Shown piece after piece: positions 20,954-30,440 of a DNA stretch of 60,628 nt. The first letter of the stretch is position 1, and each line of letters starts with the position of its first letter. Source of the DNA: CBFGWV01 sp965652545 (GTDB lineage Bacteria; Pseudomonadota; Gammaproteobacteria; Competibacterales; Competibacteraceae); the NCBI GenBank assembly GCA_965652545.1, contig CBFGWV010000005.1, positions 1 to 60,628 of the forward strand, in the 5' to 3' direction. Position numbers and translations under genes: made by a program. The notes under the pieces are model-generated. The model saw nothing but the letters and a program-made list of their open reading frames with translations, did not search any database and was not told the DNA's origin.

Positions 20954-21800
20954 ACACCAGGCTGCCGAGGTTGCCGAGCACGACGATGGAGGCCACCTTG
21001 CCCGGTTCCTGTCCGTATTGTTCCGCAATGATGTAGTTCGTCACGGCCGGCGGCAGCGCGCCGAACACCAATAGCAGGGCCTGCTGCATGGGTGTGAGAT
21101 CCAGAAACGGAGCCACCCCCAGAGCGATGGCCATTCCCGAGAGCGGACACAACACCGCACCGGCCAGCCCGATTCGCCAATCACTGAGATTGATGTCATT
21201 GAGTCGCGCCCCCAGCGAGAACAACATCAGGGGAATCGACACCTGCCCGAGCATGCGCAGGGGCTCCAGCACCCAGGCCGGGGGCTGGAAGCCGGAGGTG
21301 CTGATGGTAAGTCCGAGAATCGTGGCAATGATCACCGGCATCTTGAACAAACGCAGGGGATGGGTGCGCGAGTCGAGCAAGTAGATACCCACCGTCAGGT
21401 GCAGCACCATCTCGATGATGAACAACACCACGGCGGCTTGAAGCGCACTCTCGCCGAATGCGAACAGCGCCAGGGGCAACCCCATGTTGCCGCTGTTGTT
21501 GAACATCATCGGCGGCAGAAACGTTGCCGCCTTGACCCGCAGCAGCGGCACGAACGGCCACAACAGCAGCCCCGACCCCAGCACCACCGCCGCACCGCCC
21601 AGACTGAGGTCGACGAAGGTACGCACCTCCAGCGTCTTTTCCGCCAGTGCCCACAGCACCAACGCAGGCAGGAAGACGTCCATGTTCATGGCGTTGAGCG
21701 CGCCCATGGGCACGCTGCGCAGCCGCCCGTAGAGCGTGCCCAGTGCGGCCACGGCAAACACCGGGAAGATGATCCCGAAGACGGTCAGCGCGGTATTCAA
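20904..21800 (-). CDS. AEC-family (auxin efflux carrier-like) permease
   Basis: A 298-residue membrane protein with about ten hydrophobic helices and the AEC pattern MMFNNSGNMGLPLALFAFG, with a related motif in the second half (ALPPAVTNYIIAEQYG). The start is TTG at 21800, which overlaps the stop of the hydrolase upstream (TTGA), a coupled start; the longer in-frame extension lies inside the hydrolase and is rejected. It may export an organic acid. Operon with the hydrolase is likely. Confidence 0.86.
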   Translation of the reverse strand: MNTALTVFGIIFPVFAVAALGTLYGRLRSVPMGALNAMNMDVFLPALVLWALAEKTLEVRTFVDLSLGGAAVVLGSGLLLWPFVPLLRVKAATFLPPMMFNNSGNMGLPLALFAFGESALQAAVVLFIIEMVLHLTVGIYLLDSRTHPLRLFKMPVIIATILGLTISTSGFQPPAWVLEPLRMLGQVSIPLMLFSLGARLNDINLSDWRIGLAGAVLCPLSGMAIALGVAPFLDLTPMQQALLLVFGALPPAVTNYIIAEQYGQEPGKVASIVVLGNLGSLVFIPIALAYVLPVSPAP

Positions 21801-22663
21801 CTGCGGGTCAGCCAGTCGTCGATGACGCGGATCTGGGCCGGGTCCATGAGCGCGGGGGCGTGTCCCACGCCATTGAAGCACACTACTTTGGCGCGCGGTC
21901 CGCGTCGGGTCATCGCTTCTGCCACATCCGCAAGCAACAGGTCGGACTCGGCACCGCGCAGCACCAGAACCGGGCAGCGGATCCGGTCCCACATCGCCCA
22001 CAGATCGACATCCGCCTGTGCCGCCACTTTCAGACCCAGGTCGATACGCGGATCGTAGGCGTAGGTCACGCCACCCTCAGGCAACGATCGTGCCGCGTGC
22101 TCAGTCAGGTGCCGCCACTGGGCATCCGTCAGCGGGCCGAATGGCGCGGCAATCTGACGGATGTGAGCCTCCATGGCCGCGATGTCGTCGAAGCGCGGCA
22201 GCTCGCCCACATAGCCGGCGATGCGCTCGAGCGCGGTCCGCGGTATCCACGGCCCCACATCGTTGAGCACCAGGCGACGGATCGGCGAGTTCGGCTGGGC
22301 GGCCAGGGCAAGGCCGATCAACCCGCCCATGGACGTCCCTACCCAATCCACCGTTTCGGCACCGCTGCGCGCAATCAATGCCGTCATGTCGGCGCAATAC
22401 TGCGGGTAGCTGTAGTCCACCGGGTTGTCCAGCCAGTCGCTGCGGCCCCGACCGACGATATCCGGGCACAGCAGGCGGAAGCGATCACCCAGCGTACGTG
22501 CTAAATCGTCGAAATCGCGGCCGGTGCGTGTCAGTCCATGGACACAGATCAGGACAGGCGCCGCCGCAGCGCCCCATTCGTAGTAGCGGATGCGATGGAA
22601 ACCACTGCTGCTCAAACCCAATAGCGACTGGTCACGCCGCTCCACGGAGTCCTCCTTTTGCAC
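21797..22663 (-). CDS. Alpha/beta-fold hydrolase
   Basis: A 288-residue hydrolase. The oxyanion region HGLTRTG, nucleophile elbow GTSMGG, acidic residue region (LVLRGAESDLLL) and catalytic His (GVGHAPAL) are all present, giving a complete triad. The substrate is unknown. It is the first gene of a coupled pair with the AEC permease, so the permease may export its product; that is inference. A second, unrelated-sequence hydrolase diverges at 22717. Confidence 0.85.
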   Translation of the reverse strand: MQKEDSVERRDQSLLGLSSSGFHRIRYYEWGAAAAPVLICVHGLTRTGRDFDDLARTLGDRFRLLCPDIVGRGRSDWLDNPVDYSYPQYCADMTALIARSGAETVDWVGTSMGGLIGLALAAQPNSPIRRLVLNDVGPWIPRTALERIAGYVGELPRFDDIAAMEAHIRQIAAPFGPLTDAQWRHLTEHAARSLPEGGVTYAYDPRIDLGLKVAAQADVDLWAMWDRIRCPVLVLRGAESDLLLADVAEAMTRRGPRAKVVCFNGVGHAPALMDPAQIRVIDDWLTRS

Positions 22664-22716
22664 GCATGGCCGTTACACTTCTGAACTTCAGACAAACCGA
22701 TAGGTAAGACGGGACG

Positions 22717-23463
22717 ATGTCGGAACTGTACACCAGCGAACGGGGTGAGGGTCAGCCACTGGTCCTGCTGCATTCCGGCGGCATGAACCATTCAGAGTGG
22801 CAGCCGCAGATGGACCGCCTGTCCAAGCGACTGCACGTCATTGCACCGGACATGCTCGGCCATGGCCGCAGCCCGGCACCGGACGGCCCACTGCGTGTTC
22901 GTGCACTCGCCGAGAGCGTCCTGCGCACGCTCGATGCCCGCGGAATCGAACGTGCGCATTGGGCCGGCTCCTCCCTCGGCGGCGCAACGGCACTGTGGGC
23001 AGCTGTGCATCACCCCGAACGGGTGGACAAGCTGGTGCTTTACCGTGTGGGCTATCGCAAAACCGCCGACAGTCATGGCGAAACCCGCCGGATGGCCGAC
23101 GCGGCCTATTGGGAACGCATGGGTATGGCCGGCTGGCTGGCCAAGATCCACGAGCCTCAAGGCGGGCCGGAGGCGTGGAAGACCGTGATCGGCCGGGTGT
23201 CCCAGGCACTGGACCCCGCCGACAGCGATCACAACCACGACTTGGCAAGCCTGGGTGGCATCCGCGGCCCCACACTGCTCATCGTCGGTGATCGCGATCC
23301 AGTCGCCCCGCTGGACGATGTGCTGTCCATGTACCGCAACCTGCCCGACGCCCGCTTGTGGGTGATCCCCGGTGCAAGCCATGTGACGGCATCCAACACC
23401 TGGCGCGCGGAGGCCTTCGGAGTGGAGCTGGAGCGCTTTTTCACACGTGCCACCGTCAGTTGA
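22717..23463 (+). CDS. Alpha/beta-fold hydrolase
   Basis: A 248-residue hydrolase with HSGGMNHSEW (oxyanion loop), nucleophile elbow GSSLGGAT, acidic residue in VGDRDPVAP and catalytic His in PGASHVTA. It starts at the ATG 53 bases from the divergent hydrolase gene. The substrate is unknown; the motif set fits carboxylesterases, lactonases or haloperoxidase-like proteins. Confidence 0.85.
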   Translation: MSELYTSERGEGQPLVLLHSGGMNHSEWQPQMDRLSKRLHVIAPDMLGHGRSPAPDGPLRVRALAESVLRTLDARGIERAHWAGSSLGGATALWAAVHHPERVDKLVLYRVGYRKTADSHGETRRMADAAYWERMGMAGWLAKIHEPQGGPEAWKTVIGRVSQALDPADSDHNHDLASLGGIRGPTLLIVGDRDPVAPLDDVLSMYRNLPDARLWVIPGASHVTASNTWRAEAFGVELERFFTRATVS

Positions 23464-23523
23464 GGTGGGCGTGATACCGTTGCTGTCATTGATCCTATCG
23501 AGTCTGGAACCTACACCCGCGCC

Positions 23524-23862
23524 ATGACCAGTCGAAAAACACCTCGCCACATATACCGCGTCGTCTTTCACGCACAGAACCGTGTCTACGAGCTCTACGC
23601 GCGCAAGGTCAGCCACGGCGACTTGTACGGCTTCATCCAGCTCGAAGAACTGATTTTCGGTGAAACCAGTCAGGTTCTGGTCGACCCGCAGCAGGAGAAA
23701 CTGCGCACAGAGTTCGGCGACGTGAAGCGCAGCTTCGTGCCCATGCACGCAGTGATCCGCATCGATGAAGTCGAGAAAGAAGGCGTGAGCACGATTCACA
23801 GCACCGACGGCAAGGTGACTCAACTGCCCGCCCCGCTGTTGCCGCCGCGCAGGACCGAATGA
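23524..23862 (+). CDS. DUF1820 family protein
   Basis: A 112-residue cytoplasmic protein. The pattern IYRVVFHAQNRVYELYARKV and FGETSQVLVDPQQEKLRTEF matches DUF1820, a small gammaproteobacterial family of unknown role. The C-terminus is proline/arginine-rich. It follows the hydrolase by 60 bases on the same strand. A strong terminator lies 130 bases beyond its stop. Confidence 0.85.
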   Translation: MTSRKTPRHIYRVVFHAQNRVYELYARKVSHGDLYGFIQLEELIFGETSQVLVDPQQEKLRTEFGDVKRSFVPMHAVIRIDEVEKEGVSTIHSTDGKVTQLPAPLLPPRRTE

Positions 23863-23991
23863 TACGGCACCGTAGAGTTCACAAACTGTGACAATTCAGG
23901 GGGTTCCCACAGGGCTCGGACTTGTTAACCTAAGCCTGCCAACAGCGCATTGAAGTATCCCTGAGATTGTTTCGCTGAAGTACTTCCGACG

Positions 23992-24024
23992 CCCGCCCAG
24001 GTTTCCTGTGGCGGGTTTTTTTTT
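23992..24024 (+). terminator. Intrinsic terminator downstream of the DUF1820 gene
   Basis: A GC-rich stem (CCCGCCCAGG against CCTGTGGCGGG, one bulge) followed by nine to ten T residues. It ends rightward transcription before the GGDEF gene. The 130 bases between the DUF1820 stop and this hairpin hold no coding frame. Confidence 0.9.
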
Positions 24025-24124
24025 GCTTGCAACCATTCAAGCGGTAACTAAATTCAATAAAGTTTACAGATAGAACAAACGGATTTTCGTAATATTCCTA
24101 GACGCTTTGCCACCGGGCTGCGTC

Positions 24125-26134
24125 ATGATACGCCTCGTTCGTTTGTTGCTCAGTGCGCTTGCATTGCCTGCTCTGGCGGGGGGCTGCATCACTGCGTCAA
24201 CGGCACTGGCGGACACTACACAGATTGAACCGGCACAGACCCTCGTGCTGCAGCTCAAGTGGGCGCACCAGTTCCAGTTCGCCGGCTACTACGCGGCCGT
24301 CGAGAAGGGCTTCTACGCCGAAGAAGGGCTGAATGTGCGGATCGCTCCCGCCATCCCCGGCCAGGACCCCATCCATAGCGTGCTCGATGGCGAGGCCACA
24401 TACGGTATCGGTGCCTCGGACTTGGTGTTGCTGCGCGGCCAGGGTCATCCGGTGGTGGCACTGGCGGCCATATACCAACACTCGCCCCTGGTTCTGCTGG
24501 CAAGCCGTTCGTCCGGCATCGAGTCGGTCCACGACCTTGTGGGCAAACGGGTGATGATCGAGCAGCAATCGGCGTCCATCCTGGCCTATCTGCGTGACGA
24601 ACACATCCCCATGGACATGCTGGATATCCGCCACCATCGGTTCTCACCGACAGCGCTGATCGAGGGCGAGGTGGACGCCATCAGTGCATACACCACCGAC
24701 GAGGCCTTTGTGCTCGAACAGGCCGGTGTCGACTACCGCGTGCTGTCGCCGCGAGCCAGCGGCATCGACTTCTATGGCGATACATTGTTCACCACCGCGA
24801 CCGAGGTGGACGAGCACCCGCAGCGGGTCGATGCCTTCGTCCGCGCCTCCTTGCGCGGCTGGCGTTATGCCCTGGCGAATCCGGAGGAGATCATCGATGT
24901 GATCTGGTCGCGGTATAGCCAGCGCCACAGCCGTGCGCACCTGGCCTATGAGGCCCGACACAGCGAAGCGCTGATCAGCGCCGATATCGTTGAACTCGGC
25001 TATATGAACCCCGGCCGCTGGCGCTACATCGCGGAAGTGTATGGATCACTCGGTCTCATGCCGGAAAACGTCGATCTGGACGGGTTCCTGTGGCGCCCCG
25101 GCACCGACACCGGAAGCAACCTGCGCGGGCTGTATGCCCCACTGGCAGGCGCGGCCTTGCTCGGTGTGCTGATCACTTACGCCGCACTGCGCTTCTACCG
25201 CACCAGTCGGCGTCTGGGACAGGAGATCATCCGTCGGGAAGTCATCCAAAAAGACCTTGCGGACGCCAACGAGCGATATCGGTTGCTGGTCGATGCCGCG
25301 CCGTTTCCCGTGGTCATCAGCGAACTGGCCACCGGAGCGATTCGCTTCCTGAACCCGCTGGCGGCCGACAAATTGGCCATTTCCCCGTCCGATATCGGGC
25401 TTTCGTCCCGAGCGTTCTATGTGCATCCCGATGACAGGCTGCGCTTCCTGGAAGCACTCGGGAAGGGCTCGCGGGTCGACGGATTCGATATCGAGCTGCG
25501 CGCGGCCGATGGGAACGTATTCTGGGCATCCGTGTCCGCGTCGTGTATCGATTACGGCGATACACGAGCCATCTTCTCGGCCTTCACCGACATTACCGAG
25601 CGCAAGCACATCGAACAGCGCCTGCGTGAGTTGGCGGATAACGATCCATTGACCGGCATCGCTAATCGGCGTCGGTTCCTCGAGCTGCTGACCGAGGCGT
25701 TGGACCGCAGCTTGCACCAACATCAACCCATGACGTTGCTGGCTCTGGATGTGGATCATTTCAAACGCATCAATGACACGCATGGGCACGCAGCCGGTGA
25801 CGACGTTTTGCGCGCCCTTGTCGCCACCATCAAGCGTCACCTGCGACACCACGACATCCTCGGACGTACCGGGGGCGACGGCTTAAGCCTGTACCTGCCC
25901 GACACCAGTCTCGAACTCGGTCTGGGGTTCGCCGAATGTGTCCGCCAGGCTGTGGCGGCCCTGGCCATCGACATCGGCGATGCCCGGGCGGCGGTCACTG
26001 TCAGCATCGGTGTGACCGAAACCGGCCCGGACGACGACCTGCAGCGGTTGATGGCGCGGGTCGACAACGCCTTGCACAGCGCCAAGCGCGAGGGGAGGAA
26101 CCGGGTCATCGCAGAGACGGCCGGTGGGAGGTAA
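24125..26134 (+). CDS. NMT1-type sensor with PAS and degenerate GGDEF domain
   Basis: A 669-residue membrane protein. Order: signal sequence (1-29); periplasmic NMT1/THI5-like binding domain (about 38-290, KWAHQFQFAGYYAAVEKG); one transmembrane helix (about 335-357); PAS domain (about 385-500); GGDEF domain (about 505-665). The GG(D/E)EF signature is replaced by GGDGL (583-587), whereas the allosteric RxxD site (RHHD, 574-577) is intact. It therefore may bind c-di-GMP rather than make it. It may sense a thiamin-precursor-like or other small ligand. ATG 24125 is preferred over an upstream TTG. No neighbour shares a clear function. Confidence 0.88.
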   Translation: MIRLVRLLLSALALPALAGGCITASTALADTTQIEPAQTLVLQLKWAHQFQFAGYYAAVEKGFYAEEGLNVRIAPAIPGQDPIHSVLDGEATYGIGASDLVLLRGQGHPVVALAAIYQHSPLVLLASRSSGIESVHDLVGKRVMIEQQSASILAYLRDEHIPMDMLDIRHHRFSPTALIEGEVDAISAYTTDEAFVLEQAGVDYRVLSPRASGIDFYGDTLFTTATEVDEHPQRVDAFVRASLRGWRYALANPEEIIDVIWSRYSQRHSRAHLAYEARHSEALISADIVELGYMNPGRWRYIAEVYGSLGLMPENVDLDGFLWRPGTDTGSNLRGLYAPLAGAALLGVLITYAALRFYRTSRRLGQEIIRREVIQKDLADANERYRLLVDAAPFPVVISELATGAIRFLNPLAADKLAISPSDIGLSSRAFYVHPDDRLRFLEALGKGSRVDGFDIELRAADGNVFWASVSASCIDYGDTRAIFSAFTDITERKHIEQRLRELADNDPLTGIANRRRFLELLTEALDRSLHQHQPMTLLALDVDHFKRINDTHGHAAGDDVLRALVATIKRHLRHHDILGRTGGDGLSLYLPDTSLELGLGFAECVRQAVAALAIDIGDARAAVTVSIGVTETGPDDDLQRLMARVDNALHSAKREGRNRVIAETAGGR

Positions 26135-26186
26135 ACGGCACCGCCACTGACTACTCGCGATTATCGGATGAGTCTGGTGGCGGATC

Positions 26187-26356
26187 GGGCAATCGCCCTG
26201 AGGGCAGGGCTCCTACAAGGGCAGTAATCGGGTAGCGCACCGCGACGGAATCGGTCTACGACACCGGTGCGGATACCGACGCAACGACCAATCCGGACAC
26301 CATCGCCCTCATCGAACCAGGCACCCGTAGGAGCCCTGCCCTCAGGGCGATTGCCC
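26187..26356. repeat. REP-like element, perfect 30-base inverted repeat
   Basis: Arms 26187-26216 and 26327-26356 are exact reverse complements. The core (GTAGGAGCCCTGCCCTCAGG) recurs at 37589-37618 and, diverged and inverted, at 37450-37476. This is a second dispersed REP family, distinct from that at 9.4 and 43.6 kb. Confidence 0.85.
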
Positions 26357-26483
26357 GATACGCCACCGACACCCCCGACGTTCGGTGCCGATCGGGACCG
26401 AACGCCGCCGGGTGGATCGCACGCTCACCGGCACCCGGAATACGGCTAAGGACCTGCGCTCAAGGTATGGCGAAACAAAAAAA

Positions 26484-26517
26484 AAGGCGGACGTCATTGC
26501 TGACATCCGCCTTTTTT
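26484..26517 (-). terminator. Intrinsic terminator after tRNA-Pro(GGG)
   Basis: Stem AAGGCGGA(C)GTCA/TGAC(A)TCCGCCTT around a TTGC loop, with A-runs on one side and T-runs on the other, seven bases beyond the tRNA 3' end. Confidence 0.88.
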
Positions 26518-26522
26518 ATCTA

Positions 26523-26600
<78 letters not shown>

Positions 26601-26613
26601 AGAAAGAGCCGGT

Positions 26614-26641
26614 ATGGTACCCGAACGTCCGCCGATTGCAA
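26614..26641 (-). promoter_or_regulatory. Sigma-70 promoter for tRNA-Pro(GGG)
   Basis: On the minus strand TTGCAA (26636-26641) and TACCAT (26614-26619) are 16 bases apart, just before the tRNA. Confidence 0.55.
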
Positions 26642-26660
26642 GGGTCCCGTGACCAATTCA

Positions 26661-26960
26661 TTACTCGGCGGCTTCGTCGCACTCCTCGACCCGGGCCTTG
26701 AGCTTCTGACCGGGGCGGAAGGTGACGACGCGGCGGGCGGAAATGGGAATTTCCTCGCCGGTTTTGGGGTTGCGGCCGGGGCGCTGGCTCTTATCGCGCA
26801 GGTCGAAGTTGCCGAAGCCGGACAGCTTGACCTGCTCCCCATCCTCCAGCGCCTTGCGAATTTCTTCGAAGAAGGTTTCCACCAGAATCTTGGCTTCTCG
26901 TTTATTGATGCCGAGTTCTTCGAACAAACGCTCGGCCATATCGGCCTTGGTCAATGCCAT
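26661..26960 (-). CDS. ihfA: Integration host factor subunit alpha
   Basis: A 99-residue HU/IHF-family DNA-bending protein, the usual length. It begins MALTKADMAERLFEE and has the beta-arm region RPGRNPKTGEEIPISARRVV with the proline that intercalates DNA. IHF-alpha pairs with IHF-beta (ihfB is not in the window). Position directly after pheT is the conserved pheS-pheT-ihfA order. The ATG at 26960 is chosen over a longer in-frame reading that overlaps pheT. Confidence 0.97.
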   Translation of the reverse strand: MALTKADMAERLFEELGINKREAKILVETFFEEIRKALEDGEQVKLSGFGNFDLRDKSQRPGRNPKTGEEIPISARRVVTFRPGQKLKARVEECDEAAE

Positions 26961-26971
26961 GGTTAAGATCC

Positions 26972-29347
26972 TTACGTTCTTAAACTGCCGCCGATGGTGG
27001 TGAGCCCTTCCACTACGGCCTGCATCAATACGTCGACGGACTGGTCGGTTAGGTTCTCGGAAAAGTCCTGCCAAATCAAGCCATAAGCCAAACTCTTGTG
27101 CCCATCGGGCAAACCTTGCCCACGATAGACGTCGAACAAGGCGAGTTCGCGCAGCCGCGGGTCGGCATGCTTGCGAATGCAGGCGGCGACGGTATCGTGG
27201 CTGACGGCCTCGGGCACGAGCACGGCGAGGTCGCGGCGGCTGGCCGGGAACTTCGACACGCCCTGGAACGTCGGCAGGCGACCGACGGTGACCGCGTCCA
27301 GATCGAGCTCGAACACGACCACGCGGGTACCCAGATCCAGCGCCTTCTCCGCTCGCGGATGCAGGGTACCGACCCAGCCGACGGCCACGCCGTCACGCTC
27401 GATGCAGGCGCTCTGACCAGGATGCAGCGCCGGATGCCCGGCCGGCACGAAACGATAGCGATGGTCTTCGCCGGCAAGTGCCAGCAACGCCTCGACATCG
27501 CCTTTGGCGTCGAAGAAATCGACAGCCCGTTTGCCGCTGGCCCATTGTTCGGGTAAGGCCTCGCCGCAGGCGACGCCCGCCAGGTGGCGGCGCTGCACCA
27601 AGCCGTCCGGCCCCGGGCGGAAGGTCAGCCCGGACTCGAACAGGCGCACTCTGGGTTGCTGCCGTTTGCGGTTATGGTCGACCGCCTTGAGCAGGCCGGA
27701 CCAGATCGTGGTGCGCATCACCGCCAAGTCGGCCGATATCGGGTTGGCCAGGGGCAGGACCTCGGTGTTCGGGTCGAGCACGGCCTGCACCGCCGGATCG
27801 ACGAAGCTGTAGGTCACCGCCTCCTGGTAGCCGCGGTCCATCAGGCTGCCGCGCATCCGCGCCAGGGTAACGTGGGCTTCAGGTCGCGCCGACATGGTCT
27901 GACGGGTCCGCGGCGTGTGCGCCGGAACATTGTCATAACCGTTGACGCGAGCGACCTCCTCGATGAGGTCAGCCTCGCGCTCAACGTCGAAACGATGGCC
28001 CGGCGGCGTCACCTGCCAGCCGCCCTCCGCGGGCGTGACGTGCATGCCCAACCGCTTGAGGATGGCCTCGACTTCAGTGTCCGGGTAGCTGCGGCCGATC
28101 AAACGGGTGATGCGTTCGCTGCGCAGGGTGACCGCCGGGCGAGCCGGCATGCGGTCGGCGACGCGCGTGTCGACGACCGGGCCGGCCGTGCCGCCGGCGA
28201 TGTCGATCAGCAGCGCGGTGGCGCGCTCCATGGCGATGACGGCGAGGTCCGGGTCGACACCGCGCTCGAAACGGTGCGACGCGTCGGTATGCATGCCATA
28301 GCGACGAGCCCGCCCGGCAATGGCCTCGGGTTGGAAGAACGCGCTTTCCAGGAACACATTGCGTGTGTCGTCTCCGCAGGCGGTGCCCTCCCCGCCCATC
28401 ACACCGGCCATGGCCACGGGTCCAGAGGCATCGGTGATGAGCAAGGTGTCGCCGTCTAGGGTGACGGTATCGCCGTTGAGCAGCTCCAGCGTTTCGCCGG
28501 CGCGGGACCAGCGAACCTCGATGCCGCCGGAAAGCTTGTCGGCGTCAAAGGCGTGCATCGGCTGCCCGAACTCGGTTAGCACGTAGTTGGTGATGTCCAC
28601 CAGCGGGCCGAGGCTGCGGATACCGGCACGGCGCAAACGCTCGCGCATCCACAACGGGGTACTGGCACGGGCGTCCACACCGTGGATCACGCGCCCGACG
28701 TAACGCGGACAACCGTCCGGATGCGTAAGCGTGACCGGTACCGTGGCGTCGTGCTGCGGTGCCACCGCAGCGGCGGTGATGGGCTTGCTGTCCACGCCGT
28801 TGAGCGCGCCGACTTCGCGGGCGACGCCGGCCACCGACAGGCAGTCACCCCGGTTTGGGGTCAGGTCGATCTCGATGACGACATCGTCCAGCCCGAGCAC
28901 GGCACGCACATCCGCACCCGGTATGCTGTCCGCCGGCAGCGGTAACAGGCCATCGGACTGCTCGGCAATGCCTAGTTCCACCGCCGAGCACAGCATGCCC
29001 TGGGACTCGACGCCACGCAGCTTGCTGCGCTTGATGGTGAGACCGCCGGGCAGCGTCGCGCCGATCAAGGCGGTGGGCGCCTTCATGCCCACGGCGACAT
29101 TGGGCGCCCCACAGACGATCTGGAGGCGCTCCGCCTGCCCCACGTCCACGGTCGCCACCCGCAGGCGGTCGGCATCCGGGTGTTGCACCAGTTCGACGAC
29201 ATGGCCGACGACGATCTGCCCGAAAGGCGGCGCGGCCGGCACGGCGGCATCGACCTCCAGGCCCGACATGGAGAGCTGGGCGACCAACGCATCGGTGGAC
29301 AGCCCCGGGTTCACCCACTCATGCAACCATTGCTGACTGATTTTCAT
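26972..29347 (-). CDS. pheT: Phenylalanyl-tRNA synthetase beta subunit
   Basis: A 791-residue subunit, standard length. It carries the N-terminal EMAP/tRNA-binding domain (FGQIVVGHVVELVQHPDADR), B3/B4 editing region, B5 domain and C-terminal anticodon-binding (FDX-ACB) domain. It forms an alpha2-beta2 enzyme with PheS, charging tRNA-Phe and editing Tyr-tRNA-Phe. It follows pheS by 22 bases and precedes ihfA by 11. Confidence 0.98.
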   Translation of the reverse strand: MKISQQWLHEWVNPGLSTDALVAQLSMSGLEVDAAVPAAPPFGQIVVGHVVELVQHPDADRLRVATVDVGQAERLQIVCGAPNVAVGMKAPTALIGATLPGGLTIKRSKLRGVESQGMLCSAVELGIAEQSDGLLPLPADSIPGADVRAVLGLDDVVIEIDLTPNRGDCLSVAGVAREVGALNGVDSKPITAAAVAPQHDATVPVTLTHPDGCPRYVGRVIHGVDARASTPLWMRERLRRAGIRSLGPLVDITNYVLTEFGQPMHAFDADKLSGGIEVRWSRAGETLELLNGDTVTLDGDTLLITDASGPVAMAGVMGGEGTACGDDTRNVFLESAFFQPEAIAGRARRYGMHTDASHRFERGVDPDLAVIAMERATALLIDIAGGTAGPVVDTRVADRMPARPAVTLRSERITRLIGRSYPDTEVEAILKRLGMHVTPAEGGWQVTPPGHRFDVEREADLIEEVARVNGYDNVPAHTPRTRQTMSARPEAHVTLARMRGSLMDRGYQEAVTYSFVDPAVQAVLDPNTEVLPLANPISADLAVMRTTIWSGLLKAVDHNRKRQQPRVRLFESGLTFRPGPDGLVQRRHLAGVACGEALPEQWASGKRAVDFFDAKGDVEALLALAGEDHRYRFVPAGHPALHPGQSACIERDGVAVGWVGTLHPRAEKALDLGTRVVVFELDLDAVTVGRLPTFQGVSKFPASRRDLAVLVPEAVSHDTVAACIRKHADPRLRELALFDVYRGQGLPDGHKSLAYGLIWQDFSENLTDQSVDVLMQAVVEGLTTIGGSLRT

Positions 29348-29369
29348 GGTCTTGAATCTCCGTGGGCGC

Positions 29370-30386
29370 TTAGCGGAACTGCTTCAGGAAGCGCAGATCG
29401 TTTTCGTAGAACAAGCGCAGATCGTTGACCTGGTAACGCAGCATCGCCAGGCGCTCCACGCCCATGCCGAAGGCATAGCCGGTGACTTGCTCGGGGTCGT
29501 AACCGACGTGACGGAACACCTCGGGGTCGACCATGCCGCAGCCCAGGACCTCCAGCCAGCCGGTGTGCTTGCACACCCGGCAGCCGGCACCACGGCAATT
29601 CACGCACTCGACGTCGACTTCGGCCGAGGGCTCGGTGAAGGGGAAGTACGACGGCCGGAAGCGAACGGCCAGGTCGGCCTCAAAAAAGTGGCGCAGGAAC
29701 TCGGCCAGCACGCCCTTGAGGTCGGCGAAGCTCACGTCGGTGTCCACAAACAAGCCTTCGGCCTGGTGGAACATCGGCGAGTGGGTGATATCGGAGTCGC
29801 AGCGATACACCCGCCCCAGCGAGATGATGCGCACCGGCGGCGGCATGCTCTGCATGGTGCGGATCTGCACGTTGGAGGTGTGGGTGCGCAGCAGACGGCC
29901 GTCACCGAAGTAGAACGTATCGTGCATGGCCCGCGCCGGGTGGTGGGGCGGGATGTTCAAGGCCTCGAAGTTGTGGAAGTCGTCCTCTACCTCGGGACCT
30001 TCCGCACTGGAAAAGCCGATCTGCGAGAAGAACAGCTCGATACGCTCGATGGCTCGGGTGATGGGATGCTGACCGCCGGCGATTTGTCCACGACCGGGCA
30101 AGGTCACATCCACGGCTTCGGCGGCAAGCTGGCTGTCCAGTTTGGCCTGCTCGAGAGACTGGCGGCGGGTCTCCAGCCAACCGACGACCTGATCTTTGGC
30201 GGCGTTGATGGCCGCACCGGCTTCGCGCCGGGCCTCAGGGTCCATGCTGCCCAAGGCCTTGAGCTGATCGGTCAACACCCCCTTCTTGCCTAAAAATCGC
30301 ACCCGCACGGCGTCCAGTTCGGCCAGGTTACCGGCCTGGTTGACGGCGGCTTGAGCGTCTTTGAGCAAATCAGGCAATGCGTCCAC
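29370..30386 (-). CDS. pheS: Phenylalanyl-tRNA synthetase alpha subunit
   Basis: Class-II synthetase catalytic subunit with motif 2 (HPMFHQAEGLFVD, RVYRCDSD) and motif 3 (GFGMGVERLAMLRY-like, here FGMGVERLAMLRY). I choose GTG at 30386: GGAG lies nine bases upstream and the N-terminus then aligns with E. coli PheS without gaps, giving 338 residues. The ATG at 30401 has no ribosome site, being preceded directly by the T-tract of a terminator. The terminator at 30408-30440 suggests attenuation control. Confidence 0.96.
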   Translation of the reverse strand: MDALPDLLKDAQAAVNQAGNLAELDAVRVRFLGKKGVLTDQLKALGSMDPEARREAGAAINAAKDQVVGWLETRRQSLEQAKLDSQLAAEAVDVTLPGRGQIAGGQHPITRAIERIELFFSQIGFSSAEGPEVEDDFHNFEALNIPPHHPARAMHDTFYFGDGRLLRTHTSNVQIRTMQSMPPPVRIISLGRVYRCDSDITHSPMFHQAEGLFVDTDVSFADLKGVLAEFLRHFFEADLAVRFRPSYFPFTEPSAEVDVECVNCRGAGCRVCKHTGWLEVLGCGMVDPEVFRHVGYDPEQVTGYAFGMGVERLAMLRYQVNDLRLFYENDLRFLKQFR

Positions 30387-30407
30387 GTGCGTGGTCTCCA
30401 TGCAGTC

Positions 30408-30440
30408 AAAAAAAAGGGAAAGGACCCCAAGGCCTTTCCC
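30408..30440 (-). terminator. Terminator/attenuator between rplT and pheS
   Basis: An 8-bp stem GGGAAAGG/CCTTTCCC followed on the minus strand by T8. It lies 47 bases after the rplT stop and 22 bases before the pheS GTG. In E. coli the pheST operon is controlled by attenuation at this position; a clear Phe-rich leader peptide with its own ribosome site is not evident here. Confidence 0.8.
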
